This document shows positions 45,184 to 54,474 of a DNA stretch of 64,000 nucleotides, piece after piece; positions within the stretch are counted from its first letter, which is position 1, and every line of letters begins with the position of its first letter. Location: contig NZ_VWRN01000017.1 of assembly GCF_008632125.1 (NCBI RefSeq), positions 97,935 through 161,934 on the forward strand, in the 5' to 3' direction. A model generated the notes under the pieces. It did no database searches. It saw nothing but the letters and a program-made list of their open reading frames with translations, and was not told the origin of the DNA. This DNA comes from Cupriavidus cauae. GTDB taxonomy: Bacteria > Pseudomonadota > Gammaproteobacteria > Burkholderiales > Burkholderiaceae. Both the position numbers and the translations under genes were made by a program.

Positions 45184-46704
45184 TTACTTCGCCGTCGGCA
45201 TCGCGAATTCGGCACCCTTGCCGATGCTCTGCGGCCAGCGCTGCATCACGGACTTCTGCTTGGTGTAGAAGCGCACGCCCTCTTCGCCGTAGGCATGCGT
45301 GTCGCCGAACAGGCTGCGCTTCCAGCCGCCGAAGCCATGCCAGGCCATCGGCACGGGGATGGGCACGTTGATGCCGACCATGCCGACCTGGATCCGCCGC
45401 GCGAATTCGCGGGCGATGCCGCCGTCGCTGGTGTAGCAGGCCACGCCGTTGCCGAACTCGTGCGCGTTGATCAGCTCGACCGCCTCGGCGAAGTCCTTGA
45501 CGCGGACACAGGCCAGCACCGGGCCGAAGATTTCCTCGCGGTAGATGCGCATCTGCGGCGTGACGTTGTCGAACAGCGTGGCGCCGGTGAAGAAGCCGCC
45601 TTCATGGCCGGCCACGCGATGGCCGCGGCCATCGAGCACCAGCGTCGCGCCCTCTTCCACGCCCAGGCCGATATAGCCCTCGATGCGTTCCAGCGCCTGC
45701 CGCGTGACCACGGGGCCCATTTCCGCTTCGGGGTTCATGCCGTTGTCGATCTTCAGCGCACGGGCGCGTTCGGCCAGCTTCGGAATCAGGCGATCGGCGG
45801 TATCGCCGACCAGCACCGCGACCGACACCGCCATGCAGCGCTCGCCGGCCGAACCGTAGGCCGCGCCGATCAGCGCGTCGATGGCCATCTCGGGATCGGC
45901 ATCGGGCATCACCACCAGATGGTTCTTGGCGCCGCCCAGTGCCTGCACGCGCTTGCCGAATTGCGCGGCACGCTCGCTGATCGCCTGTGCGATCGGCGTC
46001 GAGCCGACAAAGCTGACGGCCTTCACTTCAGGATGCGCGATCAGCGCGTCGACCACCACCTTGTCGCCCTGCACGACGTTGAACACGCCGGCCGGCAAAC
46101 CCGCCTCGGCCAGCAGATCGGCCATGAACAGGCTCGCGCTCGGATCGCGCTCGCTTGGCTTGAGCACAAACGTATTGCCCGCCGCGATCGCCACCGGGAA
46201 CATCCAGCACGGCACCATGCACGGGAAGTTGAACGGCGTGATGCCGGTCACCACGCCCAGGGGCTGGCGCATGGTCCAGTTGTCGATGCCGGTGCTGACC
46301 TGATCGGTGTAATCGCCCTTGAGCAGTTGGGGAATGCCGCAGGCGAACTCGATCACGTCGATGCCGCGCATGACTTCGCCCTGCGCGTCGGAGAAGACCT
46401 TGCCGTGCTCGGCGGTGATGATCGCCGCGAGCGTGTCGCGATGCTGGTTCATCAATTGCAGGAAGCGCTGCATCACGCGGGCGCGGCGGATCGGCGGCGT
46501 GTCGGCCCAGGCGGGGAATGCAGCGGCGGCCGCGGCGACGGCGGCGTCGACATCGGCGACTTCACCGAGCAGAACCTTGCGCGCGGCTTCGCCGGTGGCC
46601 GGATTGAACACGTCCTGCCGGCGCTGGCTGCTGCCGCTCGTACGCTGGCCGCCGATGTAGTGGCCGACGTCGGCACGGTCGGTATAGGCATGCGCTTGGG
46701 TCAT
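45184..46704 (-). CDS. mmsA: Methylmalonate-semialdehyde dehydrogenase (CoA-acylating)
   Basis: A 506-residue ALDH-family enzyme converting methylmalonate semialdehyde (and malonate semialdehyde) to propionyl-CoA (acetyl-CoA), in valine and inositol catabolism. Characteristic segments are [20 protein letters not shown] and the catalytic cysteine in [14 protein letters not shown]. Length and C-terminus ([13 protein letters not shown]) fit the MmsA class. It has a strong terminator, and the divergent LysR gene 130 bp away is its probable regulator. Confidence 0.92.
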   Translation of the reverse strand: MTQAHAYTDRADVGHYIGGQRTSGSSQRRQDVFNPATGEAARKVLLGEVADVDAAVAAAAAAFPAWADTPPIRRARVMQRFLQLMNQHRDTLAAIITAEHGKVFSDAQGEVMRGIDVIEFACGIPQLLKGDYTDQVSTGIDNWTMRQPLGVVTGITPFNFPCMVPCWMFPVAIAAGNTFVLKPSERDPSASLFMADLLAEAGLPAGVFNVVQGDKVVVDALIAHPEVKAVSFVGSTPIAQAISERAAQFGKRVQALGGAKNHLVVMPDADPEMAIDALIGAAYGSAGERCMAVSVAVLVGDTADRLIPKLAERARALKIDNGMNPEAEMGPVVTRQALERIEGYIGLGVEEGATLVLDGRGHRVAGHEGGFFTGATLFDNVTPQMRIYREEIFGPVLACVRVKDFAEAVELINAHEFGNGVACYTSDGGIAREFARRIQVGMVGINVPIPVPMAWHGFGGWKRSLFGDTHAYGEEGVRFYTKQKSVMQRWPQSIGKGAEFAMPTAK

Positions 46705-46833
46705 CTCGGGCTCCTTTGGAGTTCTGGAATCAGTTCTGGAATCGGTGGAATGGGGCCAGTGTAGGCGTCGCTCCCGGCCTCATTCAATAGCGCCGCGCTT
46801 GACTCACTGTTCAATGAATTAAACAATCCGTCG

Positions 46834-47769
46834 ATGGACAAGCAAAAGATCGAATCGCTGTGGGTGCATCTGCACTCGCTGGTGGTGCTGGGCGACGTGG
46901 GCAGCTATACCGCCGCCGCAACGCAACTCGGCATCAGCAAGGGCGCGATGAGCCAGCGCATCGCCGAGCTGGAACGGGCGGCCGGCATCCCGCTGGTGCA
47001 GCGCACCACGCGCAGCGTGCGGCTGACCGAGGCGGGGCAGCGGCTGGTGGACGCGACCCGGATACCGTTCGAGTCGATCGAGCGCAGCTTCGGCGACGTA
47101 AAAGACATGGGCGGCGAGCCGCGCGGGCTGGTGCGGATGACGGCACCGGTGGCGCTGGGCCGGCAGCAGATCGTGCCGCGGCTGCCGCCGTTTCTGGCGA
47201 TGTATCCACAGATCCGCGTGGAGCTGGAACTGTCGGACAGCTTCGCCTCGCTGGCGCGCGAGGGATTCGACCTGGCAGTGCGCCACGCCTCGCGCGCACC
47301 GGATACCCACATCGCCTGGACGCTGTGCCGCACCGGCACGGTCCTGGTGGCGACGCGCGCCTATCTGCGGCGCCACGGCACACCCGTTTCGCCGTCCGAC
47401 CTGACCGCGCACAACTGCCTGCATTACTTCCGCCGGGGGGAGCAGCCGACCTGGAGCTTCGAGCCGGTCCGGGGCGGTGCGGCCCGGCAGAGCGTCGGCA
47501 TCCGCGGCAATTTCGCGGCGGACAACAGCGAGGCGCTGCGCGATGCCGCGCTGGGCGGCCTGGGCATCGCGCTGGTGCCCGACTTCACCGCGCAGGCTGA
47601 TCTGCATGCGGGCAAGCTCGTTCAAGTGCTGCCGGGCTGGCGGCCTTCGGGGGCGTTCGGCGACACGATCTACGCGATCCGGCCCTACAGCCCGCTGCTG
47701 CCGCGGCCGGTGCGGCTGCTGGTGGACTATCTGCGCGAGGCGTTGAAGGAGGGATTCGGGACGCAGTGA
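46834..47769 (+). CDS. LysR-family transcriptional regulator (divergent to mmsA)
   Basis: A 311-residue LysR-type regulator: HTH LVVLGDVGSYTAAATQLGISKGAMSQRIAELERAAGIPLV, then the effector domain. Divergent arrangement to mmsA (130 bp apart) suggests regulation of branched-chain or inositol catabolism. Repeated 12-bp units (ATGCGCAACCGG-like, x3) lie just after its stop, at 47796-47840. Confidence 0.88.
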   Translation: MDKQKIESLWVHLHSLVVLGDVGSYTAAATQLGISKGAMSQRIAELERAAGIPLVQRTTRSVRLTEAGQRLVDATRIPFESIERSFGDVKDMGGEPRGLVRMTAPVALGRQQIVPRLPPFLAMYPQIRVELELSDSFASLAREGFDLAVRHASRAPDTHIAWTLCRTGTVLVATRAYLRRHGTPVSPSDLTAHNCLHYFRRGEQPTWSFEPVRGGAARQSVGIRGNFAADNSEALRDAALGGLGIALVPDFTAQADLHAGKLVQVLPGWRPSGAFGDTIYAIRPYSPLLPRPVRLLVDYLREALKEGFGTQ

Positions 47770-47883
47770 GGCGAAGCCGGTCTCCCGATGCGCGGCCCTA
47801 TGCGCAACCGGGTGCGCAACCGGATGCGCAACGGGAATGCAGCACCTGTCCACGCCCATGTTCGACGCGGCCTTGTCGGCACA

Positions 47884-47908
47884 AATGATAATGAAAACGA
47901 TTATCATT
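47884..47908. promoter_or_regulatory. Fur box
   Basis: AATGATAAT-GAAAACG-ATTATCATT is a perfect 9-bp inverted repeat with a 7-bp spacer, closely matching the Fur consensus GATAATGATAATCATTATC. It begins 44 bp upstream of the start codon of the siderophore-receptor gene. Iron-replete Fur is expected to repress that gene. Confidence 0.85.
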
Positions 47909-47927
47909 ATGTCCTTTCAATACGACA

Positions 47928-50162
47928 TTGCCTCCCGTGTCTCCGCTCCGCTTCCCCGTTCGCGCCCCGTCTGCCCGACTCCATGCCAGCCGCCCCGAGT
48001 GGGCCCGCCCGTCCCGCGCGCACCGGTTTCGACCGCATGTCCTTGCCATGGCGGTCGCCGGGGCCCTGCCGCTGACGGCCCTGGCGCAAGCCCAGTCCTC
48101 CACCGCCGCGGAGTCGGCGGAAACCCTGCCCGAGGTCACCGTCCGCGCCGAGACGACGCCGGACCAGCCGCCGCCCGCCTATGCCGGCGGCCAGGTGGCG
48201 CGCGGCGGCCGGCTTGGCATTCTTGGCAATCAGGACATGATGGACGTGCCGTTCAGCATCACGGCATACACCGCCGAGACCATCCAGAACCAGCAGGCGC
48301 GCAGCGTCGCCGATGTCCTCGCGAACGATCCCGGCGTGCGCAGCAGCCTGGGTTTCGGCAATTTCTCCGAGACGTTCGTGATCCGTGGCTTCCAGCTGAA
48401 TGGCGACGACATCGGCTACAACGGCCTCTATGGCATTGCCCCGCGCCAGCTCGTGGCCGTTGAGGGGCTCGATCGGGTCGAGGTCTTCCGCGGCGCCAGC
48501 GCCTTTCTGAACGGCGTCACGCCGACCGGCACGGGCATCGGCGGCAGCATCAACCTGGTTCCCAAGTTTGCGCCCTACCAGCCGCTGACCCAGGCCACCA
48601 TCGACTACACCAGCCAGGGCCGAGCCGGTGGCCATGTCGACATCGGCCGCCGCTTCGGCGAGGACCAGCGTTGGGGCGTGCGCATCAATGCGCTGGCGCG
48701 CGGCGGCGAGGCTGCCATCGACGACGAGCGCCGCCAGCAGCGCCTGTTCAGCGCGGGCCTCGATTACCAGGGCGACAAGCTGCGCGTGTCGGCCGACTTC
48801 GGTTACCAGAAGCAGACCATTCGACAGGGCCGGCCGATGGTGTCGCTGACGGGCACCACGCTGCCCGCCGTGCCGTCGGCGCGCGCCAACTTCGCGCAGG
48901 CCTGGACCGATTCGATGCTGGAGGACACCTACGGCACGCTGCGCGCCGAATACGACGTCGCGCCCGACTGGACCACCTATCTCGCGGTCGGCGCGCACCA
49001 CACGAACGAGTTCGGCAACTATTCCTCGCTGACGGTGAACGGGAGCGGCGTCGGGACCGCGGCGCGGCTGACGGTGCCGTACAAGTCCAACACCACGTCC
49101 GAGGAAGTCGGCGTGCGCGGCGCCTTCCATACCGGGCCGGTCAAGCATCGGATCAATCTGGCGTGGTCGGGCATGCAATCGGTCAAGCGCACGGCCTACG
49201 AGATGTCGGGCCGTTTCGCTACCGGCCTGTACGACCCGGTGCAGACGCCGCGGCCCGGCACCACGCTGACCGGCGGCGACATGGCCAATCCCGGCGTCAC
49301 CGGCAGGACCAACCTCAGCGGGTTCGCCATCTCGGACACGCTGTCCTTCCTCGACGACCGCGTGCTGCTGACCGCCGGCGTGCGGCAGCAGAACCTGAGC
49401 GTGCGCGGCTACAGCTATACGGGCGTGCAACAGTCGAATTACGACGAGTCGGCCACGTCGCCGGCCTTCGGGCTGGTGGTCAAGCCGACGCGCCAGATCT
49501 CGCTGTATGCCAACTACATTCAGGGCCTGGCGCAAGGACCGACCGCGCCGAATACGGCGGCCAACCGCGGCGAAGTGTTCCCGCCGATCAAGTCCAGGCA
49601 GGTCGAGGCCGGCGTCAAGTGGGACGCCGGCAAGTTCGGCAGCACGCTGGCCGTCTATCAGATCGAGCAGCCGTCCGGCATCCTGCAGGGCGATGTGTAT
49701 TCGCTGGCCGGCGAGCAGCGCAATCGGGGCATCGAACTGAGCGGCTTCGGTGAACCGCTGCCCGGCATCCGCCTGCTGGCCGGCGTGGCCTATATCGACG
49801 CCAGGTTGAACCGTACCGGCACGCCGGCGAACGATGGCAACAAGGCGGTCGGCGTACCGAACTACACGCTCAATGTCGGCGCGGAGTGGGACATCCCCGG
49901 CGTGCCGGGCTTCACCGTATCGGGCCGCTATCTGCAGACGGGACGCCAGTATCTGGACGTGGCGAACCGGGTCAGCCTGCCGTCGTGGCGACGCTTCGAC
50001 CTGGGCGCCCGCTATACCTTCAAGGCGGCGCAGCAGCGCTACACGCTGCGCGCCGGCATCGAGAACGTCGCGGGCAAGGCGTATTGGGCGTCCGCATATG
50101 GTGGTTACCTGATCATGGGCGCCCCGCGCACCTTCAAGGTCGCCATGACGGTGGACTTCTGA
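47928..50162 (+). CDS. TonB-dependent siderophore receptor
   Basis: A 744-residue outer-membrane receptor. An N-terminal export signal (to about residue 52) is followed by the plug domain (MMDVPFSITAYTAETIQ, then FVIRGFQLNGDD) and a long beta-barrel with an aromatic end (VAMTVDF). No N-terminal signalling extension of the FecA type is visible. It is expected to import a ferric siderophore with TonB energy. A Fur box in front of the gene gives direct iron control. No siderophore biosynthesis genes are adjacent, so it may scavenge a foreign siderophore. Confidence 0.9.
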   Translation: MPPVSPLRFPVRAPSARLHASRPEWARPSRAHRFRPHVLAMAVAGALPLTALAQAQSSTAAESAETLPEVTVRAETTPDQPPPAYAGGQVARGGRLGILGNQDMMDVPFSITAYTAETIQNQQARSVADVLANDPGVRSSLGFGNFSETFVIRGFQLNGDDIGYNGLYGIAPRQLVAVEGLDRVEVFRGASAFLNGVTPTGTGIGGSINLVPKFAPYQPLTQATIDYTSQGRAGGHVDIGRRFGEDQRWGVRINALARGGEAAIDDERRQQRLFSAGLDYQGDKLRVSADFGYQKQTIRQGRPMVSLTGTTLPAVPSARANFAQAWTDSMLEDTYGTLRAEYDVAPDWTTYLAVGAHHTNEFGNYSSLTVNGSGVGTAARLTVPYKSNTTSEEVGVRGAFHTGPVKHRINLAWSGMQSVKRTAYEMSGRFATGLYDPVQTPRPGTTLTGGDMANPGVTGRTNLSGFAISDTLSFLDDRVLLTAGVRQQNLSVRGYSYTGVQQSNYDESATSPAFGLVVKPTRQISLYANYIQGLAQGPTAPNTAANRGEVFPPIKSRQVEAGVKWDAGKFGSTLAVYQIEQPSGILQGDVYSLAGEQRNRGIELSGFGEPLPGIRLLAGVAYIDARLNRTGTPANDGNKAVGVPNYTLNVGAEWDIPGVPGFTVSGRYLQTGRQYLDVANRVSLPSWRRFDLGARYTFKAAQQRYTLRAGIENVAGKAYWASAYGGYLIMGAPRTFKVAMTVDF

Positions 50163-50268
50163 GGCGGCGGCGCGCCGCTCATGAAGACCTCATGACGATG
50201 GCGCGCTGAAGGGCTCCGCCCGCCCGGCGTTACCCGGGGCATTACCCCAGGCAATTACCCCCGGGGCG

Positions 50269-51624
50269 CTACCCGGCAAGACTTTCGGCCTCCGCCAACA
50301 TCCCATCGAGGACGCACTCGGCGAGCCGTTCGGGGAAGTCCGCCGGCAACTGCGCCCGCACCGCCTGAGCCACCGCCGGGGCGCGTTCTGCGAGGTCTTC
50401 CACCACATACCGTGCCGGCCGTCCGTCGGGCGTCAGTACGCCATGCCGCTCGCCGAGGGCCACCCAATGCCGGCGCTCGATTTCGCGCATCTTGTAGTGT
50501 GCGTTCTGCGACCGCACCGCCATGGCCATCCTGATCTTGAATGGAGAGAGCCGGCCCGGGGCTTCGCCGATGATGGGATGGGCCGACAGCACGTCGTAGA
50601 GCGGAGTCAGCTGATACCGCCCTTCGGGACGCAGGAACAGGCTGAAGTTCTTTGCGTGCCCATCGGGTGCGCGCAGCATCCAGAAAATGACCTGTGCCTG
50701 GAAGAAGGTCCTGCGGTCCTGCTCGCGCGTCATCGACCCCGCCAGCGTGTCCATGATGGTGTCGATGCCCGGGCCGCCATCGGCTTCGTACTTCGCCGTC
50801 GGCGGCACACCCTTCGCCTGGCACATGTCCTCTTGCGGCAGCCGGACGAGGCGGCTGTCGCCCGCCGGGCCCTGCCACCAGACGCGGTCGAATCGCTGCA
50901 CGCTGAGCGCCTTCATGTCCTCGAACCGCACCAGCTCGCAACTGGCCACCGGCAAGCCGAATTCCTTCAGGACGAGCGAGCACAGCCACTCGTTCTCCAC
51001 CGATTCGCTCAGGTCCAGTTTCAGCCCGCCCACCAGGCCAAGCGGCAGCTTCAGGATGTGCGTGGTTGGCGTCTGGCCATGCGGCAGGCACCACGCGCCG
51101 TTGTGATACAGCAGCGCGGTCTTCTCCTGCGCGCCGGCAATCGAGATGCGGAACTCGTCCTCGTCGTGAACGATGCTCAGCGGCGCCGGCGCCAGCGTGC
51201 CGCGCAGCACCTGTGCGACCTGCGCCTCGGTCAGCGGCTCGGCTTGTACCGCCTGCCCCGCGGATGGCGACGCACCGTCCGGCAGCAGTTGCAGCGCGCC
51301 CACGCAGTCGCGGCCGATCTCGGCGAGCAGATCGAAGGCGTCAATCGAGCCGGTGCGATACCGCCGCGCAATGCGCTCGCGGATTTCCCGGGTATCCGGC
51401 AGCAGGTTCTCGAAATAGGCCCGCACCTTCTCGCCGCGATGTGGCAAGTTGCCGGGGGTGAATGGCAAGGACAGGGACAACGGCCGTCCTTGCGCGGAGG
51501 CCACCCACTCGGGGGCGTATTCCAGCGTGTCCCCCGCATGAGGATGGAACCGCCACGTGCCGACGAAGGCGCCGTTCATCCACAGGCCGAGCGCGCGAGT
51601 GTGCGACCGTCGCCCCATTGTCAC
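50269..51624 (-). CDS. hipA: HipA family toxin kinase
   Basis: A 451-residue HipA-type serine/threonine kinase toxin, which in E. coli phosphorylates glutamyl-tRNA synthetase and induces persistence. The N-terminal couple-hipA region, the SIAGAQEKTALL loop, the catalytic DGHAKNFSLFL and the LTPLYDVLSA segment are present. The ATG overlaps hipB by 4 bp (ATGA). An isolated hipBA pair with complete catalytic residues. Confidence 0.88.
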   Translation of the reverse strand: MTMGRRSHTRALGLWMNGAFVGTWRFHPHAGDTLEYAPEWVASAQGRPLSLSLPFTPGNLPHRGEKVRAYFENLLPDTREIRERIARRYRTGSIDAFDLLAEIGRDCVGALQLLPDGASPSAGQAVQAEPLTEAQVAQVLRGTLAPAPLSIVHDEDEFRISIAGAQEKTALLYHNGAWCLPHGQTPTTHILKLPLGLVGGLKLDLSESVENEWLCSLVLKEFGLPVASCELVRFEDMKALSVQRFDRVWWQGPAGDSRLVRLPQEDMCQAKGVPPTAKYEADGGPGIDTIMDTLAGSMTREQDRRTFFQAQVIFWMLRAPDGHAKNFSLFLRPEGRYQLTPLYDVLSAHPIIGEAPGRLSPFKIRMAMAVRSQNAHYKMREIERRHWVALGERHGVLTPDGRPARYVVEDLAERAPAVAQAVRAQLPADFPERLAECVLDGMLAEAESLAG

Positions 51625-51914
51625 CAGGCCTGCGTGGTCGACGACGCCTCGCCGCTATTGCTGTCGCTATGGCTGTCGCTATTGCCGGGTGACGGAGCCT
51701 CCTTGCGCAGCACGAACTCGATGCCAAGGATGCCGAGCAGGCGCATGAGCCGTTCGACGCTGATGCGCGCGGCGTTGCGTTCCAGCGCTGACAAGGTCTG
51801 CTGGCTGACGCCCATGCGCATTGCGGCCTCGGCTTGCGTCAGACCTGCTTCCTTGCGGAACGCTTGAAGCAACTGCGGTAACTGGTCGGACGTTCGGACG
51901 GTGAAGTTGCGCAT
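51621..51914 (-). CDS. hipB: HipB family antitoxin (XRE DNA-binding)
   Basis: A 97-residue antitoxin with an XRE-type HTH (LTQAEAAMRMGVSQQTLSALERNAARISVERLMRLLGILGIEFVLR) and a Ser/Asp/Asn-rich tail (DSHSDSNSG) that is low complexity and may be the disordered region. It should bind and silence HipA and repress the operon. A short inverted repeat (CTTTG-N4-CAAAG) lies about 65 bp upstream of its start. Confidence 0.85.
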   Translation of the reverse strand: MRNFTVRTSDQLPQLLQAFRKEAGLTQAEAAMRMGVSQQTLSALERNAARISVERLMRLLGILGIEFVLRKEAPSPGNSDSHSDSNSGEASSTTQAW

Positions 51915-51977
51915 ACGGGCCTCGGCTGTTTTCCTGCTTTACAACGGATCGATTGTATTTCGGATTTACTGGCTTTC

Positions 51978-51991
51978 CTTTGTATCCAAAG
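51978..51991. promoter_or_regulatory. Inverted repeat upstream of hipB
   Basis: CTTTG-TATC-CAAAG is a 5-bp dyad 64 bp upstream of the hipB start codon. HipB operators in E. coli use a TATCC-type half-site, and here TATCC lies at the centre. Weak evidence. Confidence 0.3.
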
Positions 51992-52119
51992 AATACTCGC
52001 TTCAAGCAGTAAAACAAAGATACAGCCTTTGGTGCGTAAAATGTCGCGTGGGCAACGCCTCAGGCCGAGCCACACAGATCGTGTGCCTCGTCAACAATTT
52101 TTCCTTGCATCCGCGCAGA

Positions 52120-52139
52120 TACTGTATATCCTTACAGTA
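52120..52139. promoter_or_regulatory. LexA-type (SOS) box 1
   Basis: TACTGTATATCCTTACAGTA fits CTGT-N8-ACAG, the LexA consensus, over the whole 20-mer. It starts 51 bp upstream of the start codon of the 131-residue gene. Confidence 0.65.
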
Positions 52140-52158
52140 CCTGTACAAACATACAGTT
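52139..52158. promoter_or_regulatory. LexA-type (SOS) box 2
   Basis: ACCTGTACAAACATACAGTT contains a second CTGT-N8-ACAG (52141-52156), exactly 19 bp from box 1 and 14 bp before the start codon. Two tandem boxes usually mean tight SOS control. The same half-sites could alternatively be an XRE operator. Confidence 0.6.
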
Positions 52159-52170
52159 GCGGGAGTGCCC

Positions 52171-52566
52171 ATGGAAGACCTGATCCGGATTCAGAACGAA
52201 TACGACCGTCTCGTCCTTCGGTGGCTGCGCCAACAGGTCGGTGACGACGCGGTGCGGCTCGCTGCCAGGCGCCTGAACGGCGAGTCCAAGCCCTATGTGT
52301 CCGAAGTCTGCCGTGCGCTGGACATTCGTCCGCCGGCGCGCAGTGCCTTCCGCATGGAAACGACGCGGGCCAACCGGGCCGTCGGCGAACGCTATCTGGC
52401 GCGCATCCGGCAGATCCTGTCCGGCTCATCGGCAGATGGCCACCGGGCTGCGGATACGGCCTCCCGCCCGCGGCACGCGCCCGCGCAACCCGCCCTGCCT
52501 TTCGGCCAGGGTTTTGCCTTCGGCGGCGGGCTGTCCGTGCGCGAGCCGACGGCGGGCGCGCGATGA
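52171..52566 (+). CDS. Unrecognised small protein behind tandem SOS-like boxes
   Basis: A 131-residue basic protein starting MEDLIRIQNEYDRLVLRWLRQQ. The first 60 residues are helical and Arg/Leu-rich, the last 60 are low complexity (Ala/Pro/Gly/Arg). I cannot match it to a known family. GGGAG precedes the ATG. It is the first gene after two tandem CTGT-N8-ACAG boxes and is followed by an XRE-type gene 22 bp later, so both may be a damage-inducible cassette. It diverges from hipBA. Confidence 0.7.
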   Translation: MEDLIRIQNEYDRLVLRWLRQQVGDDAVRLAARRLNGESKPYVSEVCRALDIRPPARSAFRMETTRANRAVGERYLARIRQILSGSSADGHRAADTASRPRHAPAQPALPFGQGFAFGGGLSVREPTAGAR

Positions 52567-52588
52567 ATGTGATGACGAGTTACCGAAG

Positions 52589-52939
52589 ATGCAGCAAGGC
52601 CCAGATCCCGACGTCCTCCTGAACCTGAAAAAGATGAACTTCCGGCTGCATTTCGGCGGGGCGCTGCGGGCCGCGCGCACTGCCAGAGGCATGTCGCAGC
52701 AGGCGTTCGGCACCGTATCGAGCCGCACCTATGTCAGCAGCCTGGAGCGTGGGCAGAAGAGCCCGACGCTGGACAAGGTGGCGCAGATCGCCAGTGTCCT
52801 CGGCCTGCATCCGCTGACGCTGCACGCGTACGCCTTCTTGCGCGAGCCGACGCCGGAAGAACGGATCGTGCTGCTGCGGACGATCCGGGCGGAGTTGCGG
52901 CAATTGCTGGAGCACGAGGCGGCGAAGCGGAGTCGGTAA
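52589..52939 (+). CDS. XRE-family transcriptional regulator
   Basis: A 116-residue DNA-binding protein with a single HTH (LRAARTARGMSQQAFGTVSSRTYVSSLERGQKSPTLDKVAQIASVLGLHPLTL). It follows the small gene by 22 bp and could autorepress through the CTGTA/TACAG half-sites 430 bp upstream. The ATG at 52634 is an alternative start. Confidence 0.78.
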   Translation: MQQGPDPDVLLNLKKMNFRLHFGGALRAARTARGMSQQAFGTVSSRTYVSSLERGQKSPTLDKVAQIASVLGLHPLTLHAYAFLREPTPEERIVLLRTIRAELRQLLEHEAAKRSR

Positions 52940-52972
52940 GGATCGGCAGCCCTGTCCCGATATCGCGCCAAG

Positions 52973-53036
52973 GCGTGGCCGCGTGGCCGCATGGCCGCAT
53001 GGCCGAATGGCCGCATGGCCGCATGGCCGCATGGCC
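52973..53036 (+). repeat. 8-bp tandem repeat (GCATGGCC) x8
   Basis: Eight units of the form GC(A/G)TGGCC, five with an exact GCATGGCC, lie between the convergent XRE and sigma-54 regulator genes. The 8-bp period excludes a coding repeat. Confidence 0.85.
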
Positions 53037-53054
53037 GCGCGGACCGGCCCGCGC

Positions 53055-54425
53055 TCAGGCCGGTTCCGCCTCGTTGTCGGCAATCTGGAACTTGCGCATC
53101 TTCTCCCACAGCACCTTGCGGCTGATGCCGAGGCTGGCGGCCGTGTCCTGGCGGCGCCAGCCGTTGGCATCGAGCGCGGCGATGATGCGGCGACGTTCTT
53201 CGACCTCGGTGCGCCAGTCGACGCCGCGGTCATTGCCCTCGAACGCCCCGGGCCGCAGCGCGCGGAACAGCGGCCGAATGCGATCCTGGTCCCACAGGCC
53301 GTCGTGCTGCACCACGATCGCGACGCGCTCCGCCAGATTGCGCAACTCCCGTACGTTGCCGGCGAAGTAAGCGGTACCAACGGCGCCCTTGAGCCAGTCC
53401 GGCATCGGCGGCAGTGCCTCGTAGCCGGACCGTCCGAGAATCTGCCGCAGGAAGGCCTGGAGCAGTCCGACCTTGTCGGCGGCGCCCCGCTCCTCCAGGC
53501 TCGGAATCCGCAGTTCGATGACGGCCAGCCGGAAATACAGATCCGCGCGGAACTTGCCTTGCCCGACCGCCTCGCGCAGGTCCTTGTTGGTCGCGGCGAC
53601 CAGGCGGAAATTGAGCTTGACCGGCAGCGTCGAGCCAAGCCGCGTGACGACGTTCTCCTCCAGCACGCGCAACAGCTTGACCTGCTGGAACAGCGGCAGA
53701 TCGGCGATTTCGTCGAGGAACAGCGTGCCGCCGTTGGCCTGCTCGAAGTAGCCGCGGTGCGCATACATCGCGCCGGTGAACGCGCCCTTGGCGTGGCCGA
53801 AGAACTGCGATTCAAATAGCCCGTCGGGAATCGCACCGCAGTTGACGGCGACGAACGGCCCCTTGCCATAGAGGCTATGCCGCTCATGGAAGAGCCGGGC
53901 GATGCGTTCCTTGCCCGCACCGGTCTCGCCATACAGCATCACGTTGCTGTCGAAGTCGGCGTAGGTGTCGACATGCGACATCAGCTGCTGCATCGCCGGC
54001 GAGCCGGCCACCAGCTCGGCGATCTCCGGCTGCACCTCGCTGGCCGCGAGCAGTTGCGGCAGCAGCTTGCCGAGTTGGGCACGCAGGTCGGCGCCGGTGA
54101 AATCGTCCGACAGGATGTGTGCGTATTCCGGCGGAAAGCGGCCCGGATCGTTCTCTCGCGTGGGGGCAGCGACCCAGATCACGGGCATGCCGTGCACCGC
54201 CTCCCAATCCAGGGCGGTGAACTTGGCGGCGCCGATCACCGACACGCTGATGATCGCCACCGACAGTTTCAGGCGCGGCTCGGTCGGCAAGCCTTCGAGC
54301 CCACCAGCGCGGATCACTTCGGCGCCAAGCGGCGCGAGAAAGCGGGCTACGCGGTCGGCAAATTCGTACTTGCCTTCCCATACGTAGACTTCGAGATTTT
54401 CGTAGGCCCAGCGGTCTGTTTTCAT
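53055..54425 (-). CDS. Sigma-54-dependent transcriptional regulator (Tad-locus associated)
   Basis: A 456-residue enhancer-binding protein. The N-terminal 130 residues form an unusual receiver-like domain without an obvious phosphorylatable Asp motif. The AAA+ central domain has Walker [10 protein letters not shown], the GAFTGA sigma-54 contact loop, and [10 protein letters not shown]. The C-terminus ends in a Fis-type HTH ([20 protein letters not shown]). Located at the 3' end of the Tad pilus operon on the same strand, it probably activates that operon from a sigma-54 promoter outside this window. Confidence 0.9.
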   Translation of the reverse strand: MKTDRWAYENLEVYVWEGKYEFADRVARFLAPLGAEVIRAGGLEGLPTEPRLKLSVAIISVSVIGAAKFTALDWEAVHGMPVIWVAAPTRENDPGRFPPEYAHILSDDFTGADLRAQLGKLLPQLLAASEVQPEIAELVAGSPAMQQLMSHVDTYADFDSNVMLYGETGAGKERIARLFHERHSLYGKGPFVAVNCGAIPDGLFESQFFGHAKGAFTGAMYAHRGYFEQANGGTLFLDEIADLPLFQQVKLLRVLEENVVTRLGSTLPVKLNFRLVAATNKDLREAVGQGKFRADLYFRLAVIELRIPSLEERGAADKVGLLQAFLRQILGRSGYEALPPMPDWLKGAVGTAYFAGNVRELRNLAERVAIVVQHDGLWDQDRIRPLFRALRPGAFEGNDRGVDWRTEVEERRRIIAALDANGWRRQDTAASLGISRKVLWEKMRKFQIADNEAEPA

Positions 54426-54474
54426 GGCGATGCTGCAATTGCCGCGCGGCGGCTGGTCGTATTCATGTCGCGGT

